Below are positions 26,352-35,150 of a stretch of DNA of 64,000 nt, piece by piece (position 1 is the stretch's first letter; each line of letters opens with the position of its first letter). Position numbers and translations under genes: made by a program. The notes under the pieces are model-generated. The model saw nothing but the letters and a program-made list of their open reading frames with translations, searched no databases and was not told the origin of the DNA. The stretch comes from Streptomyces davaonensis JCM 4913. GTDB lineage: Bacteria > Actinomycetota > Actinomycetes > Streptomycetales > Streptomycetaceae. The stretch covers positions 4,808,053 through 4,872,052 of the forward strand of contig NC_020504.1 in assembly GCF_000349325.1 (NCBI RefSeq), written 5' to 3'.

Positions 26352-26954
26352 ATGAGAGTCATGAGAGAGACCGTGGCCGCCGACGGCAGCGCGCCGCCGC
26401 CCGCACCCGGCGCGGAGCAGTACCCGGCACTGGACTTCGCCAACAGCACCGTCGCCCTGCCCGGCGGGCACTACCTGGACTTCCTCGGTACGGCCGAGGC
26501 GGCCGGGCAGTGGCTCGCGGAGCGTGGGCTCGCGCCCGTCGACGCCGGGATCCGGGAGATGTGCGCGGCGCAGTTGCGGTCCCTGCGCGAACAGATCCGG
26601 GCACTGCTCGCGGCCCGCCTCGACGGCGCCCCCGCGCCCAAGGGTGCGCTGGCCGCGGTGAACGACGCGCTCACCCGGGCACCGGCCGCCTCACTCCTGC
26701 ACTGGAACGCCGACCGGGGCCTGTACCGGGCCGCCGCCCACCCCACCGACCAGATCCTCGACCACGCCCTGGCCGCGCTCGCCGCCGACGCCGCCGACCT
26801 GCTCACCGGCCCCGACGCCGACCGCCTCACGGCCTGCGGCTCCCCGCCCTGCAACCGCTACCTCCTGCGCCACGGCCGCCGCCACTGGTGCTCCACCCGC
26901 TGCGGCGACCGAGCCAGAGCGGCCCGCGCGTACGCCAGGAAGACCGCTCAGTAG
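26352..26954 (+). CDS. CGNR zinc-finger / ABATE-domain regulator
   Basis: A protein of about 200 residues with the ABATE domain (LDFANSTVALPGGHYLDFL onwards) and a C-terminal CGNR-type zinc finger. The metal motif is CGSPPCNRYLLRHGRRHWC followed by STRCGDRARAARAYARK. Members are putative stress-induced transcriptional regulators. Possible starts are ATG 26334, 26352 and 26361; the first overlaps the third operator copy, so 26352 or 26361 is preferred, possibly with a short leader. Its gene is divergent from an MBL hydrolase gene and it probably represses both (inference). The 3' end overlaps the next convergent gene by 7 nt. Confidence 0.85.
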   Translation: MRVMRETVAADGSAPPPAPGAEQYPALDFANSTVALPGGHYLDFLGTAEAAGQWLAERGLAPVDAGIREMCAAQLRSLREQIRALLAARLDGAPAPKGALAAVNDALTRAPAASLLHWNADRGLYRAAAHPTDQILDHALAALAADAADLLTGPDADRLTACGSPPCNRYLLRHGRRHWCSTRCGDRARAARAYARKTAQ

Positions 26955-27406
26955 CGCACCGCCCGCGCCACCTCCGCCTCGACCTCACCCGTGAGATCGC
27001 GGTTGCTGCGGGCCGTGGCCTCCTCGGACTCGCCGGACGCGACGTCGGAGATCGTCACGACGACCACGTCGAGGCGGTTGCCGCTGCTGTCGGTGAAGTC
27101 GACCTGTACGGCGAAGGACTTGGCCGAGTCGGCGGTGTTCTCCACGGTGACCGGGACCGTGGCGCGGCCGTCGGTGACGGGGTCGCCCAGCGTCACCGCG
27201 TCCTTGGCGTCGACGCCGTTCTTGATGTCGTCGATCTTCTTCTCCGCCTCGGCCGCCAGCGACTCGGCCGCCTCCGACACCCTGCTCGCCACACTCGACG
27301 CCACGCTCGACGGGGTGTCGTCGTCGGAGCACCCCGTCAGGGCCACCGACGCCGCGAGCGCGACAGCCGACAGCGCAGTCAGACAGCGGATCCGGTGGCC
27401 GGACAT
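26948..27406 (-). CDS. Small lipoprotein, FxLYD-like
   Basis: A 152-residue lipoprotein: hydrophobic signal with lipobox ALTGC, then an Ala/Ser/Glu-rich helical spacer (SSVASSVASRVSEAAESLAA) and a beta-rich domain (VPVTVENTADSAKSFAVQVD, then VVVTISDVASGES) of the FxLYD type. Its role is unknown. The ATG at 27406 has GGGAGG 5 nt upstream, which decides the start. It is a single gene. Confidence 0.8.
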   Translation of the reverse strand: MSGHRIRCLTALSAVALAASVALTGCSDDDTPSSVASSVASRVSEAAESLAAEAEKKIDDIKNGVDAKDAVTLGDPVTDGRATVPVTVENTADSAKSFAVQVDFTDSSGNRLDVVVVTISDVASGESEEATARSNRDLTGEVEAEVARAVRY

Positions 27407-27592
27407 GACGCCTCCCAGTGCGGCGGGTTCCTTCATTGAAGGCCCGCGAACCCGCTCCCGCACCTCGGCGCCCGCCTCACCCGAACGGCCCACTCCCGTG
27501 GTGGCCGCCCGCCCCCGGGCGGAGGGTGGACGCGACGATCGACCGGCGGCCCGTGCTCACGCGCCGACCGCCCCGGAAGAACGGGACGCCCC

Positions 27593-28129
27593 ATGACCCA
27601 GCAGCCGCAGCAGCAACCGCAGCCGACCGCCGAGGGGCAGCAGGAGCAGCAGGGCCAGCAGCCGCCCCCGGTCTGGGGTGAGACCAACCGGCCCGCCGGA
27701 CCGTACACCGGGACCAGCGGTTACGCCGGACCCGTCCCCGGCGCCACTCCCTGGCAGACCGGCGGCCTGGTCTTCGCCGGTGTCCTGATGATGGTCAACG
27801 GCGTGGTCGCGATCCTCCAGGGCATCTCCGCCATCGCCACGGACGACGTGTACGACCGCATCGGCGATTACGTATACAAGATCAGCCTCACCGGCTGGGG
27901 CGTCATCCTGCTCTGCCTCGGCGCCGTGGCCCTGGTGGTCGGCTGGGGCATCCTCCAGGGCGCCTGGTGGGCCCGGATCACCGGTATCTTCCTGGCCTCC
28001 CTGAGCCTGATCGCCAGCTTCCTCTTCCTGCCGTACCAGCCGGTCTGGTCGGTCCTCATGGTCGCGCTGGACTTCTTCGTGATCTGGGCCCTGGCCACGG
28101 CTCCCGACAGGGAGAAGGCGGCTTCCTAG
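27593..28129 (+). CDS. DUF7144-type membrane protein
   Basis: A 178-residue protein. A Gln/Pro-rich cytoplasmic N-terminus (residues 1-50) is followed by four membrane helices (about 55-80, 98-118, 122-142, 148-168). The GVLMMVNGVVAILQGISAIA and WWARITGIFLAS segments match a family of actinobacterial four-helix proteins of unknown function (DUF7144 type). It stands alone, about 65 nt before the LuxR-ATPase gene. Function unknown. Confidence 0.78.
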   Translation: MTQQPQQQPQPTAEGQQEQQGQQPPPVWGETNRPAGPYTGTSGYAGPVPGATPWQTGGLVFAGVLMMVNGVVAILQGISAIATDDVYDRIGDYVYKISLTGWGVILLCLGAVALVVGWGILQGAWWARITGIFLASLSLIASFLFLPYQPVWSVLMVALDFFVIWALATAPDREKAAS

Positions 28130-28194
28130 AACACTCTGTGGGGGTTTTCCACAGGGCACTCACGCTCGGCACCCGGCTGGCTACCCTTTGTCGC

Positions 28195-30480
28195 ATGGGA
28201 TTCGGCTTCGGGCAGCGGCGTGGCGGACAACTCCCGGTGGAGCTCACCAGTTTCGTGGGCCGGGCCGGTGAACTCGCCCTGATCCAGGGCGCCCTGGACC
28301 GGGCCCGGCTGATCACCCTGGTCGGCCCCGGCGGCGTCGGAAAGAGCCGTACGGCGTTACGCGCGGCCGGTGCGGCCGCCGGGCGGTTCGAGGACGGGGT
28401 GCGGCTCGTGGAGCTGTCCGCGCTGCACGACCCCGAGTTGATCCCGGCGACCGTGGCCGGAGTGCTGGAGCTGCCCGAGCAGTCCGGGATGAGCCCGCTG
28501 GACGCCGTGGTGGAACACCTGCGCCGGCGGCGGCTGTTGATCGTCCTGGACACCTGCGAGCACCTCGTGGACGCCTGCGCGATGCTCTGCGACATCCTGC
28601 TGCGCGAGGCCCCGGGCCTCGGCGTCCTCGCCACCAGCAGGCAGCCGCTGGACGTGCCCGGCGAGCACTGCGTGCCGATCCCGCCGCTGCCGGCCGAGGA
28701 CGCCGTCGACCTGTTCGTGCAGCGCGCCGCGGCGGTGACCGGCGGCGCCGCCCTCACCCCCTCCGACCGCGAGCGCGCCCTCGCCCTGGCGGACCGCCTC
28801 GACGGCATCCCGCTCGCCCTGGAACTGGCCGCCGTCCGCCTGCGCGCCGTCCCGCTCGCGGAGCTGGTCGCCCGCCTGGACCGCCGCTTCGAGGTGCTCA
28901 CCGGCGGCCGCCGCACCGCGCTCAGCCGCCACCAGACCCTGCGCACCGCCATCGGCTGGTCGCACGAACTGTGCACACCCCAGGAGCGGTTGCTGTGGGC
29001 GCGCCTGTCGGTCTTCGCGGGCTCCTTCGAGCTGTCCACCGCCGAGCGGGTCTGCGCGGACCCCGAACTGCCGCCCGAGCAGGTGGTGGAGGCGCTGATC
29101 GGGCTGGTCGACAAGTCGGTCGTGCAGCGCATCGGCGAGGGCGGCGGCCGCTACCGCCTGCTGGACACCATCCGCGAGTACGGCGCCGACATGCTCTCCG
29201 GCACGGGCGGCGCGGACGCCGTGCGACGGCGCCACTTCGCCTTCTACGACGATCTGGCGGACCGTTTCTGGGACGAGTTCGTGGGCCCCGCCCAGGTCCG
29301 GCTGCACCAGGCGGTGCGGGAGAACATCGCGGACGTGCGCGCGGCCCTGGAGTACGGCCTGGCCACCGAGGACCTGACCGCCGACGCCCTGTGGCTGGCG
29401 TCCCGGCTGGTGCCGCACTGGCGGGCCGCGGGCACCCTGTCCGAGGGCCGCTACTGGATGGACAAGGGCCTCGACCGCGTCCCGCAGGACTGCCCCGAGC
29501 GGGCCTGGGGCCTGTTCATGACCGGCGAGTGCGGGGTGTGGACCGGCGATCTGGAGACCGCCCTGGACCGTTTCCCGCAGGCCCTGGAGGTGGCCCGGCG
29601 GTCCGGTGAGAGCCGGGTGGAGCTGTTCGCGCAGGCGTATGTGGCCGCGCTGTCGGCGCTGGGCGGGGATGTCGAGGGCAGCCTGGCCGCCTTCGAGGAG
29701 GCCCGCGCCCGGATCGTCGCCACCGGCGACCTGCTCGGCATCGGCGTCGTGCACTACGAGGGCGCGCTGCTCAGGGCGATGCTCGGCGACACCGACGGCG
29801 CCATCGAGCTGTGCCGGGCGGGCCTGGCCCGTCTTGAGGGCACCGGCGACCGCCAGATGTACGGCTCCACGCTCGCCGCCCACGGCGTCGTGCTCGCGCT
29901 CACGGGCCGCCACGAGGAGGCCCTGGACCCGCTGCGCCGGGCCCTGGAGGCGGCGGGCGAGATCGGCGAGGTGCTGGTGGCGGCGCTGGCCTGCATGGGC
30001 CTGGCCTGGCACGCGGCCCACGAGGAACGCCCGGTGCGGGCCTCCTGGCTGCTGGGCTTCGCCGAGCACGCCCGGCGCCTGAACGGCGACCCGGTGGCTC
30101 TGCTGCCCCGGCTGCTGGAGGAGCAGGAGAAGGTCCGCGAGGAGGTGCGGGCCGCGCTCGGCGCCGCGGAGTTCGAGCGGTGGTGGGAGACGGGCGCGCG
30201 GATGTCGGGCCGCCAGGTCCTGGACGCCGTACGGGCGGACGCGGACGCGCCGCGGGGCGAGCGGGAGCCCTCGGCCGAGGTGCCGCGGCCCCGGCAGCTC
30301 GCGGATGTGCTGACCCGGCGGGAGCGGGAGGTGGCCGGTCTGGTCGCGGAGGGCATGTCGAACCGGGAGATCGCCGAGCGCCTGGTGATCTCCAAGCGCA
30401 CGGTGGACGCCCACGTCGAGCACATCCTCGCCAAGCTGGGGATCACCTCGCGTACGGAGATCCCGGCGGCGCGTACGTAG
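28195..30480 (+). CDS. LuxR-family regulator with NB-ARC-like ATPase and TPR repeats
   Basis: A 761-residue STAND-type regulator. The N-terminal ATPase has Walker A GPGGVGKS, Walker B LLIVLDTCEHL and the sensor LATSRQPL. A winged-helix part and TPR-like helices (about 350-660) follow. The C-terminal LuxR helix-turn-helix is LTRREREVAGLVAEGMSNREIA, then SKRTVDAHVEHILAKLG. It likely oligomerises on an inducer and activates transcription; the target is unknown. The ATG at 28195 begins just before the conserved LPVELTSFVGRAGE segment. Confidence 0.9.
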   Translation: MGFGFGQRRGGQLPVELTSFVGRAGELALIQGALDRARLITLVGPGGVGKSRTALRAAGAAAGRFEDGVRLVELSALHDPELIPATVAGVLELPEQSGMSPLDAVVEHLRRRRLLIVLDTCEHLVDACAMLCDILLREAPGLGVLATSRQPLDVPGEHCVPIPPLPAEDAVDLFVQRAAAVTGGAALTPSDRERALALADRLDGIPLALELAAVRLRAVPLAELVARLDRRFEVLTGGRRTALSRHQTLRTAIGWSHELCTPQERLLWARLSVFAGSFELSTAERVCADPELPPEQVVEALIGLVDKSVVQRIGEGGGRYRLLDTIREYGADMLSGTGGADAVRRRHFAFYDDLADRFWDEFVGPAQVRLHQAVRENIADVRAALEYGLATEDLTADALWLASRLVPHWRAAGTLSEGRYWMDKGLDRVPQDCPERAWGLFMTGECGVWTGDLETALDRFPQALEVARRSGESRVELFAQAYVAALSALGGDVEGSLAAFEEARARIVATGDLLGIGVVHYEGALLRAMLGDTDGAIELCRAGLARLEGTGDRQMYGSTLAAHGVVLALTGRHEEALDPLRRALEAAGEIGEVLVAALACMGLAWHAAHEERPVRASWLLGFAEHARRLNGDPVALLPRLLEEQEKVREEVRAALGAAEFERWWETGARMSGRQVLDAVRADADAPRGEREPSAEVPRPRQLADVLTRREREVAGLVAEGMSNREIAERLVISKRTVDAHVEHILAKLGITSRTEIPAART

Positions 30481-30667
30481 GTACCGGGGCCGGGCGTTTA
30501 GGTGTACGGATCTTCGCCGATCTGTGCCGGAGCACCCCTCGACAGGGGGCAAGCTGGAAGAGCCGTCGGGGACCGGAGGTGCGGTCACCGGCAGTGCTGG
30601 TCAATCCCCACGGCTGTCATGGCATGGGTGCCCGCGCGAGCCTCCCCGGCGGCGACTCCCCCCGGAG

Positions 30668-30701
30668 CGGGGGCTGCCCCTGGTCGGCGGGGCAGCCCCC
30701 G
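30668..30701. terminator. Strong hairpin between LuxR-ATPase and DUF6479 genes
   Basis: Perfect 13-bp inverted repeat CGGGGGCTGCCCC / GGGGCAGCCCCCG with an 8-nt loop. It lies between two convergent genes and can serve both. The rest of 30481-30667 shows nothing recognisable. Confidence 0.8.
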
Positions 30702-30709
30702 GTCATCGC

Positions 30710-31078
30710 TCAGGTGTGTCCGAGGCCACCACTGCCGAAGGACCCACTGGACCCCGGCAGCCAGCGCTTACGGTGCTGGTCCTTTCCTCTCCGGCTTCCC
30801 GCATGGTGGAGTTCGTACGGCATGAGCCGTTCGCCCCCCTCCGTCTGCGGCACCTCGTCGGGCTCCCGCATCTCCCGCATCTCGTGGACCGGCCCGCCCT
30901 CGGGCATCTTGGGGTGGTCCTCGGGGTTGGGATGCGGCAGCTCACGGTCCATGACCCGCATGCCGAACTGCACGGCCCACACCAGTGCGCCGGCAATGAC
31001 CAGGCCGCCGACAAACGCGGCGATCACGTTGAGTACCTCACTCGACGTGGCCGCAAGAACAACCGTCGTCGTACTCAT
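30710..31078 (-). CDS. DUF6479-type small membrane protein
   Basis: A 122-residue protein with one N-terminal membrane helix (VLNVIAAFVGGLVIAGALVW) and a cytoplasmic tail rich in Pro, Glu, His and Met (PHPNPEDHPKMPEGGP). This fits a Streptomyces family known only as DUF6479. The ATG at 31078 has TTGGAG upstream. The 3' part (from about residue 90) is Gly/Ser-rich. Function unknown. Confidence 0.7.
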   Translation of the reverse strand: MSTTTVVLAATSSEVLNVIAAFVGGLVIAGALVWAVQFGMRVMDRELPHPNPEDHPKMPEGGPVHEMREMREPDEVPQTEGGERLMPYELHHAGSRRGKDQHRKRWLPGSSGSFGSGGLGHT

Positions 31079-31191
31079 GCTCCAATTATCACTCAATCGG
31101 AGGATTAGGCTCCTCCTGTGCGTGCCGCCGCCCGCCGCCCGCCCCTCCAATGGACAGGTCAGAGCAGGTCGGCGCAGGCGAGGGGTTCGAC

Positions 31192-32316
31192 ATGACCGAG
31201 GCACCCTCGGGCTTCACCGAGCAGGACCACGCCGACCGGATGGACCGGGCCACCCGGGACGCCATCGGCGCGGGGCTCGCGGGGCTGCTGGTCACCCCGG
31301 GACCCGATCTGACCTGGCTGTGCGGCTACCGCCCGACCGCGATCACCGAACGGCTCACGCTCCTCGTCCTCACCCCCGAGTCGGAGCCCCGGCTGCTGGT
31401 CCCCGCGCTGGAGCGCCCGGACGCGGAGGCGGCGCCCGGCGCGGGCGCGACACGGATCTCCGAGTGGCGCGACGGCCAGGACCCCTACGCGGCGGCGGCC
31501 GGCCTCCTCCGCCCGCAGGGCCACTACGGCGTCTCCGACTCCACCTGGGCCCTGCACCTGCTGGGCCTCCAGGAAGCCTTCCCGCTGACCACGTACCGCG
31601 CGCTGACGACCGTGCTGCCGATGCTGCGCGCGGTGAAGGACGCGCACGAGGTCGCCCGGCTCGCGGCGGCGGGCGCGGCGGCCGATGCCGCGTACGAGGA
31701 GATCCTCGCCGTCCCGTTCGCCGGGCGCCGGGAGCGGGAGGTGGCCGAGGACCTGGCGCGACTGCTCAAGGAGCACGGCCACTCGCAGGTCGACTTCACG
31801 GTCGTCGGCTCCGGGCCGAACGGCGCCGACCCGCACCACGAGGCGGGTGACCGGGTCATCCGGCGCGGCGACATGGTGGTCCTGGACTTCGGCGGCCTCA
31901 AGGACGGCTACGGCTCAGACACCACCCGCACGGTCCACGTCGGCGAGCCCACCGAGGAGGAGCTGCGGGTCCACGAGATCGTGCGTACGGCCCAGCAGGC
32001 GGCCTTCGAGGCGGTGCGCCCCGGAGTGGCCTGCCAGGAGATCGACCACATGGCCCGCTCGGTCATCGCGGACGCCGGATACGGCGAGTACTTCATCCAC
32101 CGCACCGGGCACGGCATCGGCGTCACGACCCACGAGCCGCCGTACATGGTGGCGGGGGAGGAACTGCCGCTGGTCCCCGGCATGTGTTTCTCGATCGAGC
32201 CGGGCATCTACCTACCGGGCCGCTTCGGCGTAAGGATCGAGGACATCGTGACCTGCACGGAGGACGGCGGCCGCAGGCTGAACAACACGCCCCGGGAGAT
32301 GACGTTCGTGGAGTGA
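31192..32316 (+). CDS. M24-family aminopeptidase (Xaa-Pro peptidase type)
   Basis: A 374-residue metallopeptidase with a creatinase-like N-terminal domain and a C-terminal pita-bread domain. The five metal ligands are visible: Asp in VVLDFGGL, Asp in GSDTTRT, His in RTGHGIG, Glu in SIEPGIY and Glu in VRIEDIV. It should cleave an N-terminal residue before proline, or dipeptides, in the cytoplasm. The ATG at 31192 follows a GGCGAGGGG; an ATG at 31150 would add 14 residues. Confidence 0.9.
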   Translation: MTEAPSGFTEQDHADRMDRATRDAIGAGLAGLLVTPGPDLTWLCGYRPTAITERLTLLVLTPESEPRLLVPALERPDAEAAPGAGATRISEWRDGQDPYAAAAGLLRPQGHYGVSDSTWALHLLGLQEAFPLTTYRALTTVLPMLRAVKDAHEVARLAAAGAAADAAYEEILAVPFAGRREREVAEDLARLLKEHGHSQVDFTVVGSGPNGADPHHEAGDRVIRRGDMVVLDFGGLKDGYGSDTTRTVHVGEPTEEELRVHEIVRTAQQAAFEAVRPGVACQEIDHMARSVIADAGYGEYFIHRTGHGIGVTTHEPPYMVAGEELPLVPGMCFSIEPGIYLPGRFGVRIEDIVTCTEDGGRRLNNTPREMTFVE

Positions 32317-32331
32317 AGGTGGCCGTACCGC

Positions 32332-33996
32332 CTACGTCAGCCATGCCGTCGTGTCGGCGCCGAGCCGTCCGTCCGGTTCCAACGGCGCGCTGCTGAGGAC
32401 GACTTCGCCGGGCGGCAGCGGTACGGGCGCGCCGGACAGGTTGGCCACGCAGCGCCAGCCGTCGGACCGGGCGAACCCGAGCACCCCGGCCGGGGTCTCC
32501 TCGGCCCAGGTCAGGGTCTCCCCCTCCAGCAGCTTGCGCCGCAGTCGCAGCGCCCGCCGGTACAGCTCCAGGGTGGACTCCTCGACCCCTTCCTGTGCCT
32601 CGACGGAGTACGGGCCGAACCACTCCGGCTGCGGCAGCCAGGCGCCGCCCGCGCCGAAGCCGTACGAGGGTCCGTCGACCGTCCAGGGCAGCGGCACCCG
32701 GCAGCCGTCGCGGCCCTTGCGGACGTGGCCGGTCTGCTCCCAGATCGGGTCCTGGAGCACCGCCACGGATAGGTCGGCGACCTCGGGCAGTCCGAGTTCC
32801 TCGCCCTGGTAGAGGTACGACGAGCCGGGCAGCGCCAGCATCAGCAGGGTGGCGGCGCGGGCCCGACGCAGTCCGGCCGCGCGGTCCACCTCGGGGGCGT
32901 GGCCGCCGGACAGCAGCCAGGCGTTGTCCTCGGTGCCCGGGGGCAGCGTCAGCCGCGAGGCGTGCCGGACGACGTCGTGGTTGGAGAGCACCCAGGTGGC
33001 GGAGGCACCGGCGGCATATGCGTCGGCGAGCGAGTCGCCGATGATCCGGCGGAGCCGGTCCGCGTCCCAGGAGGCTTGCAGGTACTCGAAGTTGAAGGCC
33101 TGGCCGAGTTCCTCCGGGCGGGCGTACAGCACCCTGCGGGCGCCCGGGACCCAGGCCTCCGCGACGGCCATGCGGGGCGGGGAGTAGGCGTCGAGGATCG
33201 TGCGCCAGTCGCGGTAGATCTCGTGGACCTCGTCGCGGTCGTAGAAGGGGTGGCTGCCCGCGGGCATGGCGGCCAGGGCCTCCTCATCGCTCAGCACCGG
33301 GGCGCCGAGGTCGCGCAGGGGCTCGGTCAGGTCCTTGGCGAGGGCGTGGGCGACATCGACCCGGAAGCCGTCGACGCCCCGGTCGGACCAGAAGCGCAGG
33401 GTGGTGCGGAAGTCGGCGCGGACCTCGTCGTGGGACCAGTTCAGGTCGGGCTGCTCGGGAGCGAACAGGTGCAGGTACCACTGCCCGTCCGGAACCCGCC
33501 GCCAGGCGCTGCCACCGAACACGGACTGCCAGTCGGTGGGCGGGAGTTCACCGTGCGCCCCGCGCCCGTCCCGGAACACGTACCGCTCCCGCGCGGCGGA
33601 GCCCGGACCCGCCGCGAGCGCCTCCTGGAACCAACTGTGCCGGTGGGAGGTGTGGTTGGGCACGATGTCGACCATGACCTTCAGCCCGAGACGATGGGCC
33701 TCCTCGACCATGGCGTCGAAGTCGTCGAGGGTGCCCAGGCGCGGATCGACATCGCGGTGGTCGGCGACGTCGTAGCCGCCGTCGGCGAGTTCGGAGGGGT
33801 AGAAGGGGCTGAGCCACAGGGCGTCCACGCCGAGACCGGCGAGATGGGCGAGCCGTTCGGTGACACCCCGGATGTCACCGAGCCCGTCGCCGTCCGCGTC
33901 GGCGAAGCTGCGCGGATACACCTGGTAGACGACGGCCTGCCGCCACCAGTTCGGGTCCTTGAGGGAGAGGTCGGGCGCGGTGGGGCGAGCGGTCAC
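32332..33996 (-). CDS. Alpha-glucosidase, GH13
   Basis: A 554-residue cytoplasmic glycoside hydrolase of family 13. The barrel begins at WWRQAVVYQVYPRSFADADG, followed by DIVPNHTS, the nucleophile Asp in GFRVDVAHALA, the acid/base Glu in MAVAEAWV and the third acid in LSNHDVVRH. The pattern fits oligo-1,6-glucosidase or maltose/trehalose-type alpha-glucosidases of Streptomyces. The GTG at 33996 has GAGGAG 7 nt upstream. No sugar transporter is adjacent, so the substrate is unknown. Confidence 0.9.
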   Translation of the reverse strand: MTARPTAPDLSLKDPNWWRQAVVYQVYPRSFADADGDGLGDIRGVTERLAHLAGLGVDALWLSPFYPSELADGGYDVADHRDVDPRLGTLDDFDAMVEEAHRLGLKVMVDIVPNHTSHRHSWFQEALAAGPGSAARERYVFRDGRGAHGELPPTDWQSVFGGSAWRRVPDGQWYLHLFAPEQPDLNWSHDEVRADFRTTLRFWSDRGVDGFRVDVAHALAKDLTEPLRDLGAPVLSDEEALAAMPAGSHPFYDRDEVHEIYRDWRTILDAYSPPRMAVAEAWVPGARRVLYARPEELGQAFNFEYLQASWDADRLRRIIGDSLADAYAAGASATWVLSNHDVVRHASRLTLPPGTEDNAWLLSGGHAPEVDRAAGLRRARAATLLMLALPGSSYLYQGEELGLPEVADLSVAVLQDPIWEQTGHVRKGRDGCRVPLPWTVDGPSYGFGAGGAWLPQPEWFGPYSVEAQEGVEESTLELYRRALRLRRKLLEGETLTWAEETPAGVLGFARSDGWRCVANLSGAPVPLPPGEVVLSSAPLEPDGRLGADTTAWLT

Positions 33997-34070
33997 GCGG
34001 TCTCCTCTGCGAGAGGGGTCTGGAGCAATCCCTGCCACCGCTTCCCCGCCCTCAATCGGCGCACCGTGGC

Positions 34071-34862
34071 TCAGACCTCGACCCGCCCCTGCTTGTGCAC
34101 CTCCGCCAGGCGCCGCGCGCCGATCTCGGTGGCCGCCCAGGTCGCGTCGCCCGGGACGTCGCCGAGGCCGCCGTTGGTGAGGACGATGGCGTCGTCGCCC
34201 ACCCGAACCGCGGCGAGGTCCAGGGTGAGGGTGGTCGCGTCGTCGTCGGAGGTCGGGACGGTGAGCGTGATGCGCAGGCCCTGCCGGGCGTCCCCGGCCT
34301 CCTCCGGCAGCTCCGTCTCGGTGACCTCGGCGTACTCCTTCTCACCGGTCGCGGTGACCGCCGTGAACTCGCCGCACTTCCGAGGCAGCGACCTCAGCCA
34401 GTCCAGCGTCCGGTCCGCCTCCCTCGGCGGATGCGCCACGACCTGGTAGCGGATCTGCGCCCCGTCCCAGTCGTCGTCCAGGCCGGTCACCGCGCGCGTG
34501 CGGGCGTCCGGGCCGAAGAACTCCTCGGTGTACAGGGTGTCCAGCAGCCGTCGGCAGTCGGCCCGCTCGGTGCTCGCCTTGAGCATGCCGTCCCGCCAGG
34601 TCGCCGCGCCCTGGGTCGCCGCCCAGGGCTCCCCGAGGTCGGCCTCGGTGATCAGCGCCGCCTGCGCCTGCGCCTCGGTGAGCGCGGGAGCGGACGCCGG
34701 GGAGGGGGCGGCGCCGGTCCGGGCCGGGCCCGGCGAGGCGGACGCGGAAGCCGGCTCGGCGGCTGCGTCCGGCCCGTCGGACCCGCCACAGGCGGTCGCC
34801 GTCAGCAGCACGCCCAGCGCGAGAACCGGGACGGCGAGAACACGGACCGGGGGACGGGGCAT
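34071..34862 (-). CDS. Lipoprotein of unknown function
   Basis: A 263-residue lipoprotein with signal and lipobox TATAC (Cys25), then an Ala/Ser/Pro-rich linker (26-60) and a globular domain (LTEAQAQAALITEADLGEPW onward) seen in many actinobacterial lipoproteins related to the PknH sensor-like fold. Function unknown. GAGGAGG lies 5 nt before the ATG. It is divergent from the threonyl-tRNA synthetase leader region. Confidence 0.8.
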   Translation of the reverse strand: MPRPPVRVLAVPVLALGVLLTATACGGSDGPDAAAEPASASASPGPARTGAAPSPASAPALTEAQAQAALITEADLGEPWAATQGAATWRDGMLKASTERADCRRLLDTLYTEEFFGPDARTRAVTGLDDDWDGAQIRYQVVAHPPREADRTLDWLRSLPRKCGEFTAVTATGEKEYAEVTETELPEEAGDARQGLRITLTVPTSDDDATTLTLDLAAVRVGDDAIVLTNGGLGDVPGDATWAATEIGARRLAEVHKQGRVEV

Positions 34863-35000
34863 CGGGGCCTCCTCGGGCTTCCAAGATCGACGTACGTGCT
34901 TTCAAAGCACCACCCCGCACGCCCCTGCACCAGTGCGCCGGTCCGTCCGGGTGAGGAAAACCCGTTGGCCGAGCACCCGGCCCCTCGCTACGGTCCCTCC

Positions 35001-35057
35001 ATGAAGCGCGCCCACCCGTCGAGCACGACGACGCCGGACACGGTCCCGGCGCGCTGA
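35001..35057 (+). CDS. Thr-codon-containing leader peptide (attenuator)
   Basis: A small frame ATG...TGA coding for the 18-residue peptide MKRAHPSSTTTPDTVPAR. Three ACG threonine codons stand in a row with a fourth three codons later. It ends 17 nt before a strong hairpin and 93 nt before a threonyl-tRNA synthetase gene. This is the layout of ribosome-mediated transcription attenuation, where scarcity of charged tRNA-Thr would stall the ribosome and prevent the terminator. No strong Shine-Dalgarno sequence is visible; translation could be near-leaderless. The role is inferred from layout. Confidence 0.65.
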   Translation: MKRAHPSSTTTPDTVPAR

Positions 35058-35074
35058 CACCTGAGCAGTGACGA

Positions 35075-35100
35075 AGCCCCGGGGCGAGTGCCCCGGGGCT
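35075..35100 (+). terminator. Attenuator hairpin upstream of the threonyl-tRNA synthetase gene
   Basis: AGCCCCGGGGC (35075-35085) and GCCCCGGGGCT (35090-35100) form a perfect 11-bp stem with a 4-nt loop, followed by CTGTCG. It lies between the leader peptide stop and the synthetase start. Each arm is itself nearly palindromic, so alternative pairings are possible. Confidence 0.7.
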
Positions 35101-35150
35101 CTGTCGTTCGCACCCTCCGGCCGCTCGCCCTCCGAACGAGGGAGTACGAG

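Noticed and set aside
27357..27592. Plus-strand frames over the lipoprotein start and upstream gap
   Set aside because: No ribosome-binding site or recognisable domain; the minus lipoprotein has a signal and a good GGGAGG.
35075..35100. Hairpin as terminator of the upstream lipoprotein gene
   Set aside because: That gene is on the opposite strand and its 5' end faces the hairpin; position fits an attenuator of the synthetase gene.
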